64,000 bases of DNA from positions 338,129 through 402,128 of the forward strand of contig JODU01000005.1 of the NCBI GenBank assembly GCA_000720845.1, given 5' to 3'. Of the stretch, positions 52,757 to 61,325 are shown in pieces (positions within the stretch are counted from its first letter, which is position 1; every line of letters begins with the position of its first letter). The DNA is from Kitasatospora aureofaciens. Its GTDB lineage: Bacteria > Actinomycetota > Actinomycetes > Streptomycetales > Streptomycetaceae. The notes beneath the pieces are model-generated. The model had not been told where the DNA came from and searched no databases. It saw nothing but the letters and a program-made list of their open reading frames with translations. Position numbers and translations under genes: made by a program.

Positions 52757-55365
52757 CGCCGGGTGCTTCCTTCCAGGAGGTCGTCTTCCGAGGGGCGCCG
52801 CAGGCCGATGTTCAGCAGCGGCAGGTCGGGCTTGATCTGGTCGCGCTCGGGCACGAAGCCCACGACCGGGTCCGGGGTGTCGGGCGCGTTGACGAACGAC
52901 ACGAACCGGGCCAGCTTCTCGGGGTCGTTGATGGTCTCGGCCCACTCGTCGCGGTAGTGGGACACGTGCGCCCGCATCAGGGACTCCAGCTCGTCGCAGA
53001 TGCCGAGCGAGTCGTGCACCACCACGTCCCGTACGTGGTCCAGGCCGCCGGGGATGCGATCCAGCCAGGTGGAGGTGCGCTCCAGCTTGTCGGCGGTGCG
53101 GATGTAGAACATCAGGAACCGGTCGATGAGGCGGACCAGTTCGGCGTCGGAGAGGTCCTGCGCGAGCAGGTCCGCGTGGCGCGGGGTGGCGCCGCCGTTG
53201 CCGCCGACGTACAGGTTCCAGCCGTTGGAGGTGGCGATCACCCCGAAGTCCTTCGACTGGGCCTCCGCGCACTCGCGGGCGCACCCGGAGACCGCCGACT
53301 TCAGCTTGTGCGGGGACCTCAGGCCCCGGTAGCGAAGCTCCAGGTCGATCGCCATGCGCACCGAGTCCTGGACGCCGTAGCGGCACCAGGTCTGCCCCAC
53401 GCAGGACTTCACCGTGCGCAGCGACTTCCCGTACGCGTGCCCCGACTCGAAGCCGGCGTCCACCAGCCGCGCCCAGATCAGCGGCAGCTGCTCGACGCGG
53501 GCGCCGAACATGTCGATGCGCTGGCCGCCGGTGATCTTCGTGTAGAGCCCGAAGTCCCGGGCGATCTCGCCGATCACGATCAGCTTCTCCGGCGCGATCT
53601 CACCGCCGGGGATGCGCGGGACGACGGAGTACGAGCCGTTCTTCTGGAGGTTGGCCAGGAAGTGGTCGTTGGTGTCCTGGAGGGCCGCCTGCTCGCCCTC
53701 CAGGACGTAGCCGCTCGCGCCGATCGCCGGGGCGAGGGAGGCGATGATCGAGCCGACCGCCGGCTTGCACACCTCGCAGCCCTCACCGCCCCGCGCGCCG
53801 TCCCGGCCGTGCCGGTCGAGCAGCTCCCGGTAGGAGGTGATCCGCAGGGCGCGGACGATCTCGTACAGCTCCTCGCGGGTCTGCGCGAAGCAGCCGCACA
53901 GGCCCTTGTCGACCTCGACGCCGCTCGCCTCCAGCTCCGCGGTGACCAGCTGGCCGAGCACCTTGACGCAGGAGCCGCAGCCGGTACCGGCCCGGGTGCA
54001 CTTCTTCACCTCGGGCACGGTCGTGCAGGAGTGCTCCGTCACCGCGCCGCGGATGGTGCCCTTGGTGACGTTGTGGCAGGAGCAGATCACCGCGTCGTCG
54101 GGCAGCGCGGCCGGGCCCAGCTGGGCCGGGGCACCGGCACCGGCGGGCAGCACCAGGGACTCGGGGGAGACCGGCGGGACCGAGCCGGTGAAGGCGCGCA
54201 GGGTGCCGTACGCCTCCGCGTCGCCGACCAGGATGCCGCCGAGCAGCGTGCCGTCGCGGCCGACGACCAGCTTCTTGTACAGGCCCGCGCGGGAGTCGGA
54301 GTAGACGACGTCCAGGCAGTCGGCGGTGGCGCCGTGCGCGTCGCCGAAGGACGCCACGTCCACGCCGAGCAGCTTCAGCTTGGTGGACAGGTCGGCGCCG
54401 GTGAACGCTGCCTCGTCCCGGGCGATGGTCGCGGCTGCCGTCTCGGCCTGCTCGTACCCGGGGGCCACCAGGCCGTACACCCGGCCGTCGGCGGCCAGCG
54501 CGCACTCGCCGATCGCGAACACGTGCGGGTCGGTGACCGTGCGGCACTGCTCGTCCACGCTGATGCCGCCGCGCTCGCCGACCGCGAGGCCGCAGTCGCG
54601 GGCCAGCTGGTCGCGGGGGCGGACACCGGCGCTGAACACCACCAGGCCGGTGGCGAGTTCGGAGCCGTCGGACAGCTTCATGCCGGTGACCGCGCCGTCC
54701 TCGCCGGTCACGACCTCCTGCGTGCCGACGCCCGTGTGGACGGACAGGCCCATGTCCTCGATGGTGCGCAGCAGCGCCGCGCCGCCGCCCTCGTCGACCT
54801 GCACCGGCATCAGGCGCGGCGCGAACTCCACGATGTGCGAGGTGAGTCCGAGGCCCTGGAGCGCGCCGGCCGCCTCCAGGCCGAGCAGCCCGCCGCCGAC
54901 CACCGCGCCGGTCGTCACGTTCTTCGCGTACTCCTCGATGGCGAGGAGGTCCTCGATCGTCCGGTAGACGAAGCAGCCCTCGGCGTCCTTGCCGGGCACC
55001 GGCGGGACGAAGGGGTAGGAACCGGTGGCCAGCACCAGGACGTCGTAGTCGACGGTCAGGCCCGAGCGGGCGGTCACCCGGCGGGCCTCGCGGTCGACGG
55101 TCTCGGCCGGGTCCCCGACGCGCAGCTCGATGCCGTGCTCGGCGATGAACGCCGGGTCGGTCATCGACAGGTCCTCGGGGGTCTTCCCCGAGAAGTACGA
55201 GGTGAGCTGGACGCGGTCGTAGGCGGGGCGCGGCTCCTCGCACAGGACGACGACGCGGTGCGTGCCGGTCAGGCCGCGCTCGGCGAGGGCCTCCAGGAAG
55301 CGCTGGCCGACCATGCCGTGGCCGACCAGCACGATCGTGGGGGTGTGCCCCGGGGTGGCGGTCAT
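52753..55365 (-). CDS. nirB: Nitrite reductase [NAD(P)H] large subunit
   Basis: An 870-residue enzyme for six-electron reduction of nitrite to ammonium in nitrogen assimilation. The N-terminal FAD/NAD(P) domains (IVLVGHGMVGQRFLEAL; VVGGGLLGLEAAGAL) are followed by BFD-like [2Fe-2S] cysteines (ICSCHNVTKGTI and CTRAGTGCGSC). The siroheme and [4Fe-4S] domain follows, with CVGQTWCRYG and SAVSGCARECAEA. ATG 55365 shares one base with the stop of the preceding FAD reductase gene, so the three genes form one operon under the GlnR-like box. Confidence 0.97.
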   Translation of the reverse strand: MTATPGHTPTIVLVGHGMVGQRFLEALAERGLTGTHRVVVLCEEPRPAYDRVQLTSYFSGKTPEDLSMTDPAFIAEHGIELRVGDPAETVDREARRVTARSGLTVDYDVLVLATGSYPFVPPVPGKDAEGCFVYRTIEDLLAIEEYAKNVTTGAVVGGGLLGLEAAGALQGLGLTSHIVEFAPRLMPVQVDEGGGAALLRTIEDMGLSVHTGVGTQEVVTGEDGAVTGMKLSDGSELATGLVVFSAGVRPRDQLARDCGLAVGERGGISVDEQCRTVTDPHVFAIGECALAADGRVYGLVAPGYEQAETAAATIARDEAAFTGADLSTKLKLLGVDVASFGDAHGATADCLDVVYSDSRAGLYKKLVVGRDGTLLGGILVGDAEAYGTLRAFTGSVPPVSPESLVLPAGAGAPAQLGPAALPDDAVICSCHNVTKGTIRGAVTEHSCTTVPEVKKCTRAGTGCGSCVKVLGQLVTAELEASGVEVDKGLCGCFAQTREELYEIVRALRITSYRELLDRHGRDGARGGEGCEVCKPAVGSIIASLAPAIGASGYVLEGEQAALQDTNDHFLANLQKNGSYSVVPRIPGGEIAPEKLIVIGEIARDFGLYTKITGGQRIDMFGARVEQLPLIWARLVDAGFESGHAYGKSLRTVKSCVGQTWCRYGVQDSVRMAIDLELRYRGLRSPHKLKSAVSGCARECAEAQSKDFGVIATSNGWNLYVGGNGGATPRHADLLAQDLSDAELVRLIDRFLMFYIRTADKLERTSTWLDRIPGGLDHVRDVVVHDSLGICDELESLMRAHVSHYRDEWAETINDPEKLARFVSFVNAPDTPDPVVGFVPERDQIKPDLPLLNIGLRRPSEDDLLEGSTRR

Positions 55366-56618
55366 CAGGAGCCTCCGTCTTGGGTGAGCAGGTGGAGCAG
55401 GGGGCCGCCGTCGGAGGGGAGCGGCTCTGCTCCCTCCCAGGCGCGTGCCAGCGCGCCGACGGTGCCGAGTTCGCCGACCAGGACCCCGCCGACCAGCCGG
55501 TCCTCGCGGACGACGACCTTGCGGTAGGTGCCCCGGGTGGCGTCGGCGAGCTGCACGACGTCGTCGCCGGGGCGGGGGTCGGTCTCGCCGAACGCGGCGA
55601 GGTCGAGAGGGCTGTCCGGCCCGTCGAAGGGGCCGCCGGGCCGGGGGCCGACGGGCCCGGTGAGGGTGAGCCGGGTCAGCGAGCGGGTGCCGGTGTAGCG
55701 GGCGGTGCCGTCGCCGGCGAGCAGCTCGGCCAGCACCTGCGCCTGTTCGAGGGCGGGCGCGGCCAGCCCGTACACGTGTCCCGCGTGCTCGGCGCAGTCG
55801 CCGACGGCGCGGATGTGCGGGTCCGAGGTGCGCAGCTCGTCGTCGACGAGGACGCCCTTGCCGACGTCGAGTCCCGCCTCCCGGGCGAGCCCGACCCGCG
55901 GCCGGACCCCGCACGCGAGCACCACCAGGTCGGCGCCGAGGGCGTACCCGTCGCCCATCTCCACGGACCGCACCGCTCCGCCGACGCTGCGCACGTCCCG
56001 TACCCGGCTCTCGGTGTGGACCTCGACGCCGAGGCCCTCCAGGTGCCGCCGCACCAGCGCGGAGGCCGCCGGGTCGAGCTGCCGCTCCATCAGCCGCTCG
56101 GACTGCTGGGCCAGGACGACCTGGGCGCCGCGCTCGGCCAGCGCACGGGCGGCGGACACACCGAGCAGCCCGCCGCCGACGACCACGGCCCTCGCCCCCG
56201 GCCGCACCGCCTTGGACAGCCCCAGGCAGTCGTCCATCGTCCGGAACGCGTGCACGCCCTCGGGCAGCTCGTGGTCCGGGGTGAACAGCCCGCGCAGGGG
56301 CGGCAGCACGGCGTTGGAGCCGGTGGCCAGGACCAGCGTGTCGTAGGCGGTCACGGACCCGTCGGCGCACCGCACGGTCCGCCCGGCCCGGTCGATGGCG
56401 GTGACCCGGCCGCGCAGCAGCCCGGCGGGCGCCGGCAGCGCGATCACCTCGGGGCTGTACCGTCCGGCCAGCACCTCGGCGAGCAGCACCCGGTTGTACG
56501 GGCGGTGCTCCTCGTCGCCGAGCAGCAGCGCGGGCGTGCCCAGCTCACCGAGCCGCCGGGCGAGCGTCACGCCCGCGAGTCCGGCGCCGATCACCACCAC
56601 ACGCGTTTTCGAGGTCAT
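55365..56618 (-). CDS. FAD-dependent pyridine nucleotide oxidoreductase of nitrite reductase operon
   Basis: A 417-residue two-dinucleotide-fold flavoprotein. It has FAD motif VVVIGAGLAGVTLARRLGE, NAD(P) motif VVVGGGLLGVSAARALAERGAQVV, and the second FAD motif (IRAVGDCAEHAGHVYGLA). Its C-terminus matches the electron-donating half of NirB, so it looks like a NirB paralogue without the siroheme half. First gene of the operon with nirB and nirD. It may give electrons to nitrite or nitrate reductase, as NasB/NarB-type partners do; this is inferred. Confidence 0.9.
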   Translation of the reverse strand: MTSKTRVVVIGAGLAGVTLARRLGELGTPALLLGDEEHRPYNRVLLAEVLAGRYSPEVIALPAPAGLLRGRVTAIDRAGRTVRCADGSVTAYDTLVLATGSNAVLPPLRGLFTPDHELPEGVHAFRTMDDCLGLSKAVRPGARAVVVGGGLLGVSAARALAERGAQVVLAQQSERLMERQLDPAASALVRRHLEGLGVEVHTESRVRDVRSVGGAVRSVEMGDGYALGADLVVLACGVRPRVGLAREAGLDVGKGVLVDDELRTSDPHIRAVGDCAEHAGHVYGLAAPALEQAQVLAELLAGDGTARYTGTRSLTRLTLTGPVGPRPGGPFDGPDSPLDLAAFGETDPRPGDDVVQLADATRGTYRKVVVREDRLVGGVLVGELGTVGALARAWEGAEPLPSDGGPLLHLLTQDGGS

Positions 56619-56641
56619 GCCGTCGAGCCTGCGGTGCGGGT

Positions 56642-56679
56642 GTTACCCGGCCGCATCCCTTCTGTTTCCCACGGGGAAC
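56642..56679 (-). promoter_or_regulatory. GlnR-like box upstream of nitrite reductase operon
   Basis: On the minus strand GTTCC, 6 bases, GAAAC, 17 bases, GTAAC (56679 to 56642). GlnR sites are GTnAC-n6-GAAAC repeats with 11-base periodicity. Here the first half has one mismatch, and the GTAAC falls 22 bases on, exactly two periods. The box starts 24 bases upstream of the operon's first start codon. The nirB operon is a known GlnR target in S. coelicolor. Confidence 0.7.
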
Positions 56680-56795
56680 GCTGCCCTCAGCGGCAGCGGG
56701 GCAGGGGTGTGAGGGCGGCGGCCCAGCGCGCGGGAACCTCAGAAGTCCCTCATCTCGATGGACGGCACATCCATCCCGTCCATAGGGTCGCGATC

Positions 56796-57578
56796 ATGCC
56801 CGACATATCGCTGACCACGGTCGTCCTGCTCTGCCTCGCCGCGCTCGCGGCCGGCTGGATCGACGCCGTGGTCGGCGGCGGGGGCCTCCTGCTGCTGCCC
56901 GCGCTGCTGCTCGGCCTGCCCTCCGGCACCCCGGCCGCGCACGCGCTGGGCACCAACAAGGCGGTCGCCATCGTCGGCACCACGGGCGCGGCGGTGACGT
57001 ACGCCCGCAAAGCGCCGGTGGACGTGCGCACCGCCGTACGCATCGGCCTGGCGGCGCTGGCCGGATCGTCCGGCGGGGCGTTCTTCGCGGCCGGGATGAG
57101 CACCGAGGTGCTCAAGCCGGTGATCATGGTGGTGCTGCTCGCGGTGGCGGCCTTCGTGATCCTGCGCCCCGCCTTCGGCACCGCGCCCGCCACCGGACCG
57201 GCCACCCGCCGCCAGATCCTCGCCGCGATCGGGCTCGCCGGTCTCGGCATCGGCTTCTACGACGGCCTCATCGGCCCCGGCACCGGGACCTTCCTGGTCC
57301 TGGCCCTCACCGCGCTGCTCCACCTGGACCTGGTGACCGCCTCCGCCACCGCCAAGATCGTCAACTGCTGCACCAACGCGGGCGCCCTCGCCACCTTCGC
57401 CTGGCAGGGCGCGGTGCTGTGGCAGCTGGCCGTCCTGATGGCCGTCTTCAACCTGGCCGGCGGCATGTTCGGCGCCCACACGGCCCTCAAGAAGGGCAGC
57501 GGCTTCGTCCGCGTCGTCCTGCTGACGGTGGTCTTCGCGCTGGTGGCGAACCTGGCGTACGAACAGTGGGTGGCCTAG
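56796..57578 (+). CDS. TSUP (TauE/SafE) family transporter
   Basis: A 260-residue membrane protein with eight or so helices. It has the TSUP duplication: GWIDAVVGGGGLLLLPALLLGLP with ALGTNKAVAIVG in the first half, and GFYDGLIGPGTGTFLVLALTALL with ASATAKIVNCCTNAGALATF in the second. TSUP members move sulfite, sulfoacetate or related anions, usually outward. Divergent from the nitrite reductase operon, so an anion role linked to assimilation is possible, but no direct evidence is seen. Confidence 0.93.
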   Translation: MPDISLTTVVLLCLAALAAGWIDAVVGGGGLLLLPALLLGLPSGTPAAHALGTNKAVAIVGTTGAAVTYARKAPVDVRTAVRIGLAALAGSSGGAFFAAGMSTEVLKPVIMVVLLAVAAFVILRPAFGTAPATGPATRRQILAAIGLAGLGIGFYDGLIGPGTGTFLVLALTALLHLDLVTASATAKIVNCCTNAGALATFAWQGAVLWQLAVLMAVFNLAGGMFGAHTALKKGSGFVRVVLLTVVFALVANLAYEQWVA

Positions 57579-57604
57579 AGCGGGCGCGGGGTGTCCCGGG
57601 TGGC

Positions 57605-58234
57605 TCAGCGGCTCCCCGTGAGGTGGGCGAAGACGACCACGTTGCCCTGGTACCCGGTACCGCGTGAGTAGGGGCCGCCGCAGGTGATGACCCGCAGTTC
57701 GGGACGGCCGGCGGCGCCGTAGACCTTCTCGTCGGGGAAGGCGTCGGCGGCGTAGACCTCCACCGCGTCCACCGTGAACACGGCGACGCCGCCGTCGCGC
57801 CGGTCGACCTCGATCGCCGCGCCCTTCGCCAGCGCGCCGAGGCGGTAGAAGACGGCGGGGCCCTCCGCGTTGTCGACGTGCCCGGCGACGATCGCGGTGC
57901 CCTTCTCACCGGGGGTGGTGCCCGCCTCGTACCAGCCCGCGAGGTTCTTCTTCTCGGCCGGCGGCACGTCCAGGCTGCCCGTCCCGGTCAGGCCCAGGCC
58001 CGTCAGCGGGGCGTCCACGCCGATCGCCGGGATGCGGATGCGGTCCGGCGGGGAGGGCGGCAGCGCGGGCGCGGCGGCCCCCCGGTCGGCCTGCCCGGCC
58101 CGGTCGGTGCGGGCCTGCGCGGCCGAGGGCTGGGGCGGGGCGTCGGGACGGGCGCCGCCGATCAGCAGCCACCCGCCCGAGCAGAGGGCGACGGCGGTGA
58201 CGGCCGCTATCGCGGTGTCCTTGACCCTGCGCAT
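57605..58234 (-). CDS. Class F sortase
   Basis: A 209-residue sortase. An N-terminal signal anchor (IAAVTAVALCSGGWLLIGGA) and a Pro/Ala-rich linker precede the beta-barrel. The catalytic His is in AIVAGHVDN, Cys in LRVITCGGPYSRGTGY, with a basic residue nearby. Class F sortases are typical of actinobacteria and may attach proteins to the wall; natural substrates are poorly known. It lies 119 bases downstream of a secreted protein gene on the same strand, with a hairpin between. Confidence 0.92.
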   Translation of the reverse strand: MRRVKDTAIAAVTAVALCSGGWLLIGGARPDAPPQPSAAQARTDRAGQADRGAAAPALPPSPPDRIRIPAIGVDAPLTGLGLTGTGSLDVPPAEKKNLAGWYEAGTTPGEKGTAIVAGHVDNAEGPAVFYRLGALAKGAAIEVDRRDGGVAVFTVDAVEVYAADAFPDEKVYGAAGRPELRVITCGGPYSRGTGYQGNVVVFAHLTGSR

Positions 58235-58271
58235 GACGTCCCCTCTCCCTCGCGTCCCTGGGGATCCCCTG

Positions 58272-58310
58272 CCCCCTCCGGGCCGCGAGGGGCGTCGGAC
58301 CCGGAGGGGG
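58272..58310. terminator. Hairpin between secreted protein gene and sortase gene
   Basis: CCCCCTCCGGG (58272-58282) and CCCGGAGGGGG (58300-58310) are perfect 11-base complements over a 17-base loop. It probably terminates part of the transcription from the secreted-protein gene, setting a lower sortase level. Confidence 0.65.
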
Positions 58311-58353
58311 TGGGGAAGTGCGGTACCGGCGGACGGGCAGCGGAGGGTGCCCG

Positions 58354-58887
58354 TCAGATCCCGTCGCCTCTCGCCCGGCGATGCAGGAGCCAGGTACCGC
58401 CCGCGGCGGCGACGGCGAGAGCCGCCACGCCGGCCGCGGTCTGCACGGGGTCGGGGCCAAGAGCGCCGCCGACCCCCGTCTTCACGCTTCCTCGGGGGTA
58501 CACCTGCTCGGCGGCCGAGGTGAGCGTGACCACCAGGTCGCCCGTCACCCGCCGCTCGTCGTCCCCACAGGTCGCGACGATCTCGTACGTCCCCGGCTGC
58601 GCGCCCGGCGGCACCTCGAAGTGCCCCGTCGCCTCGCCCTCGCCCGTGCCCGGCGCCAGCGGGAACGCGCCCGCGCCGACCGCGCTGGCGTCGCCCGACG
58701 CCGAGCCGGCCTTTCCGCACACCGCGGTGGTCACCACCGCCCGGTCGCCCGGCACGACCGAGGACGGATACACCGTCAGGCCGCCGGTGACGACGGTCTC
58801 CCCGGCGTACACCGGGGCCGCGGTGGTCAGACCCACGGCCGCGGCGGCGAGCGCGGTACCGGTCAGCAGGCGGGCGGTACGTCGCAT
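58354..58887 (-). CDS. Secreted protein with Ig-like domain and C-terminal membrane anchor
   Basis: A 177-residue exported protein. The signal peptide is followed by a beta-sandwich-like domain (LTVYPSSVVPGDRAVVTTAVCGK; GHFEVPPGAQPGTYEIVATCGDDE) with two cysteines likely to form a disulfide. The C-terminal helix (VQTAAGVAALAVAAAGGTWLL) and HRRARG complete it. No LPxTG-type motif is visible. The gene pairs with a class F sortase in many Streptomyces. Function unknown. Confidence 0.8.
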   Translation of the reverse strand: MRRTARLLTGTALAAAAVGLTTAAPVYAGETVVTGGLTVYPSSVVPGDRAVVTTAVCGKAGSASGDASAVGAGAFPLAPGTGEGEATGHFEVPPGAQPGTYEIVATCGDDERRVTGDLVVTLTSAAEQVYPRGSVKTGVGGALGPDPVQTAAGVAALAVAAAGGTWLLHRRARGDGI

Positions 58888-59014
58888 CGGTGCTCCTTTG
58901 AGCTCTTCGGTGGCCCCTGCCCTACCGAGGAAAGTGGCACCGGGCCCGGCCCGCCCCCCGAGCGGGGGTGAACGGGTGACCGGTGCCTCCGAACGAGCCC
59001 GGGAGCGAGACGGC

Positions 59015-59045
59015 TTGACCTCGACCAAACTTGAGGTACCAGGCT
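59015..59045 (+). promoter_or_regulatory. SoxR-type promoter, leaderless
   Basis: TTGACC (59015-59020) and CAGGCT (59040-59045) are 19 bases apart, the overlong spacer typical of MerR-family activation. CCTCGACCAAACTTGAGG (59019-59036) matches the classical SoxR box at 14 of 18 positions. The ATG of the FMN reductase starts 7 bases after the -10, so the mRNA is probably leaderless. Confidence 0.8.
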
Positions 59046-59052
59046 CTGCCGC

Positions 59053-59640
59053 ATGGACACCACTACCGCACCGCTCCGCGTCACCCTGCTCGTCGGCAGC
59101 AACCGCCACGGCCGCTTCGGCCCCGTCGTCGCCGACTGGCTCCTGGACCACCTCGGGGCCCACGACGACCTGGTCCCCGACGTGGTGGACGTCGCCGCGA
59201 CCGACCTGCCCACGACCCTCGCCCCGACCCCGGAAGCGACCGCCGCGCTGGCGGAGATCACCCCGAAACTGGCGGACGCCGACGCGTTCGTCGTGCTGAC
59301 CCCCGAGTACAACCACTCGTTCCCGGCGGGTCTGAAGAACGTCATCGACTGGCACTACACCGAGTGGCGGGCCAAGCCCGTCGGTCTGGTCTCCTACGGC
59401 GGTCTGGCCGGGGGCCTGCGGGCCGCGGAGCACCTGCGTCAGGTCTTCGCCGAACTGCACGCCGTCACCGTCCGCGACACCGTCTCCTTCCACAACGCGG
59501 GCGCGTCCTTCGACGACGGGGGCAGGCTCAGGGACCCGGCCGGTCCGGACGCGGCCGCCAAGACGATGCTCGACCAGCTGGTGTGGTGGGGACGGGCCCT
59601 GCGGGAGGCGAGGGAGAGGCGGCCCTACGACGGCGCGTGA
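59053..59640 (+). CDS. NADPH-dependent FMN reductase (SoxR target)
   Basis: A 195-residue flavodoxin-fold oxidoreductase with the phosphate loop LLVGSNRHGRFGPVVADWL and the flavin-binding PEYNHSFPAGLKNVIDWHY. It reduces FMN or quinones with NADPH. In S. coelicolor a gene of this family (SCO2478) belongs to the small SoxR regulon induced by endogenous redox-active pigments, and the SoxR box in front of this gene matches. ATG 59053 fits the leaderless promoter. Confidence 0.93.
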   Translation: MDTTTAPLRVTLLVGSNRHGRFGPVVADWLLDHLGAHDDLVPDVVDVAATDLPTTLAPTPEATAALAEITPKLADADAFVVLTPEYNHSFPAGLKNVIDWHYTEWRAKPVGLVSYGGLAGGLRAAEHLRQVFAELHAVTVRDTVSFHNAGASFDDGGRLRDPAGPDAAAKTMLDQLVWWGRALREARERRPYDGA

Positions 59641-59643
59641 GAC

Positions 59644-59664
59644 GCCATAGGAGCTTCCTATGGC
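59644..59664. promoter_or_regulatory. Perfect 9-bp dyad after FMN reductase gene
   Basis: GCCATAGGA, GCT, TCCTATGGC, beginning three bases after the stop codon of the FMN reductase and 87 bases before the next SDR start. It could be a terminator or an operator for the SDR genes. Confidence 0.55.
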
Positions 59665-59750
59665 AGCCGCTGCAATTTCGTCTTTGCCCCCGGATATTTC
59701 CCGGAACTACCGTGAGTGCGTCATCACGAGATTCCGGAAAGGCCAGTGGA

Positions 59751-60518
59751 ATGACCACGAACGAAAACGCGGCGGAAAATCGGGAACTCGCCGGAAAGCG
59801 GGCCCTCGTCACCGGCGGCACTCGGGGAATCGGGGCGGCGATCGTCCGCCGCCTGCTGGACGCCGGCGCCGAGGTGATCACGACCGCCAGGTCGGCGACG
59901 GACCCGGCACCGGAGGGGGCGGGCTTCGTGCAGGCGGACGTGCGGACGCCCGCCGGGACCGAGGCGCTCGCCACGGCCGCGCGGGAGCGGCTCGGCGGGG
60001 TCGACATCCTGGTCCACAACGCGGGCGGCGCGCGGCCCCACAGGGACGGCCTGGTCATCCCCGACGAGGAGTGGCTGGACACGCTGAACCTGAACCTCCT
60101 CGCGTCGGTCCGGCTGAACTCGCTTCTGGTGCCGGGCATGCGGGAACGGCGCTCGGGGGCGATCGTGCACATCTCCTCGGCCGCGGTCGCGCCCCCGGCG
60201 CCCCCGTTCCTGCACTACCAGGCGGCGAAGGCGGCGCTGGACAACTACAGCGCCGGACTGGCCGCGACGCTGGCCCCCTTCGGTGTCCGGGTCAACACCG
60301 TCAGTCCCGGCCGGACCTCCACCCCCGGCGGGGAGGAGACCCGGGAGCACTGGGCGAGCCTGGACGCCGGACCGGCCGCGAGCGGCACCGCACCGCTGGG
60401 GCGCGACGGCCTGCCCGACGACATCGCCCACGCGGTGCTGTTCCTCGTGTCCGACCGGGCGGGCTGGGTGACCGGGGCCGGCCTCGCCGTGGACGGCGGG
60501 GAATATCCCCGGGGCTGA
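59751..60518 (+). CDS. Short-chain dehydrogenase/reductase
   Basis: A 255-residue classical SDR. It has ALVTGGTRGIGAAIVRRLLDAGAEV, NAGG, catalytic Ser in VHISSAAV and YQAAKAALDNYSAGLA. The C-terminus is typical (ADDIAHAVLFLVSD...GAGLAVDGG-type ending). ATG 59751 follows AAAGG. The next SDR starts 63 bases later, so both are likely transcribed together. Substrate unknown. Confidence 0.92.
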   Translation: MTTNENAAENRELAGKRALVTGGTRGIGAAIVRRLLDAGAEVITTARSATDPAPEGAGFVQADVRTPAGTEALATAARERLGGVDILVHNAGGARPHRDGLVIPDEEWLDTLNLNLLASVRLNSLLVPGMRERRSGAIVHISSAAVAPPAPPFLHYQAAKAALDNYSAGLAATLAPFGVRVNTVSPGRTSTPGGEETREHWASLDAGPAASGTAPLGRDGLPDDIAHAVLFLVSDRAGWVTGAGLAVDGGEYPRG

Positions 60519-60581
60519 CATTCCAGGGGTGCACCCTCCGAAAAAACGAAGCTGCAAAAGTCTGCGAAAAGGGACCCGGAA

Positions 60582-61325
60582 ATGGGAATGTACAGCAACA
60601 AGAATGCCGTGATCACGGGTGGCGGCAGTGGAATGGGTCTCGCGATGGCGGAACTGCTGGTGGCCGGCGGAGCCCGCGTCGTGATCACCGGCCGTTCGCA
60701 GGCCACGCTCGACGCCGCGCGGGAACGGCTCGGCGACAACGCCGTGGCCGTCCGCGGCGACGTGGCCTCACTGCCGGACCTGGACGCCCTCGCCGACCGC
60801 GTGAAGGCCGAACTGGGCACGGTGGACGCCCTGTTCGTCAACGCCGGCGTCGCGGCCCTCACGCCGCTCGACTCGACGACCGAGGAGGCGTACGACGAGC
60901 TGTTCGCGATCAACGTCAAGGGTGCCTGGTTCACCGTGCAGAAGCTCGCCCCGCTGCTGAGCACGGGCGCCGGAGTCGTCCTCACCACCTCGGTCGCGAA
61001 CGTCGTCGGCATGGCGGACACCAGCGTCTACGCGGCCGGGAAGGCGGCGCTGCGCTCGATGGCCCGCAGCTTCTCCCGCGAGCTGCTGCCCCGCGGCATC
61101 CGGGTCAACGCGGTCAGTCCGGGACCCGTCGACACGGGAGCCCTGGACGCGACGATGACCGCCGAGGAGGCCGAGCGGTTCAAGGCGGAACGGGTCGCGG
61201 ACAACCCCATGCGGCGCTTCGGCACCCCCGAGGAGATCGCCCGGGCCGCCGCCTTCCTCGCCTTCGACGCCACCTACACGACCGGCGCCGAGCTGGCCGT
61301 GGACGGCGGCGCCACCCAGCTCTGA
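60582..61325 (+). CDS. Short-chain dehydrogenase/reductase
   Basis: A 247-residue classical SDR with NAVITGGGSGMGLAMAELLV, NAGVAALTPL, Ser in LTTSVANVVG and YAAGKAALRSMARSF. The C-terminal AELAVDGGATQL is standard. It overlaps the convergent LysR gene by 52 bases. This SDR-SDR/LysR arrangement suggests the LysR protein may regulate the SDR pair, though it is not divergently placed. Confidence 0.92.
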   Translation: MGMYSNKNAVITGGGSGMGLAMAELLVAGGARVVITGRSQATLDAARERLGDNAVAVRGDVASLPDLDALADRVKAELGTVDALFVNAGVAALTPLDSTTEEAYDELFAINVKGAWFTVQKLAPLLSTGAGVVLTTSVANVVGMADTSVYAAGKAALRSMARSFSRELLPRGIRVNAVSPGPVDTGALDATMTAEEAERFKAERVADNPMRRFGTPEEIARAAAFLAFDATYTTGAELAVDGGATQL

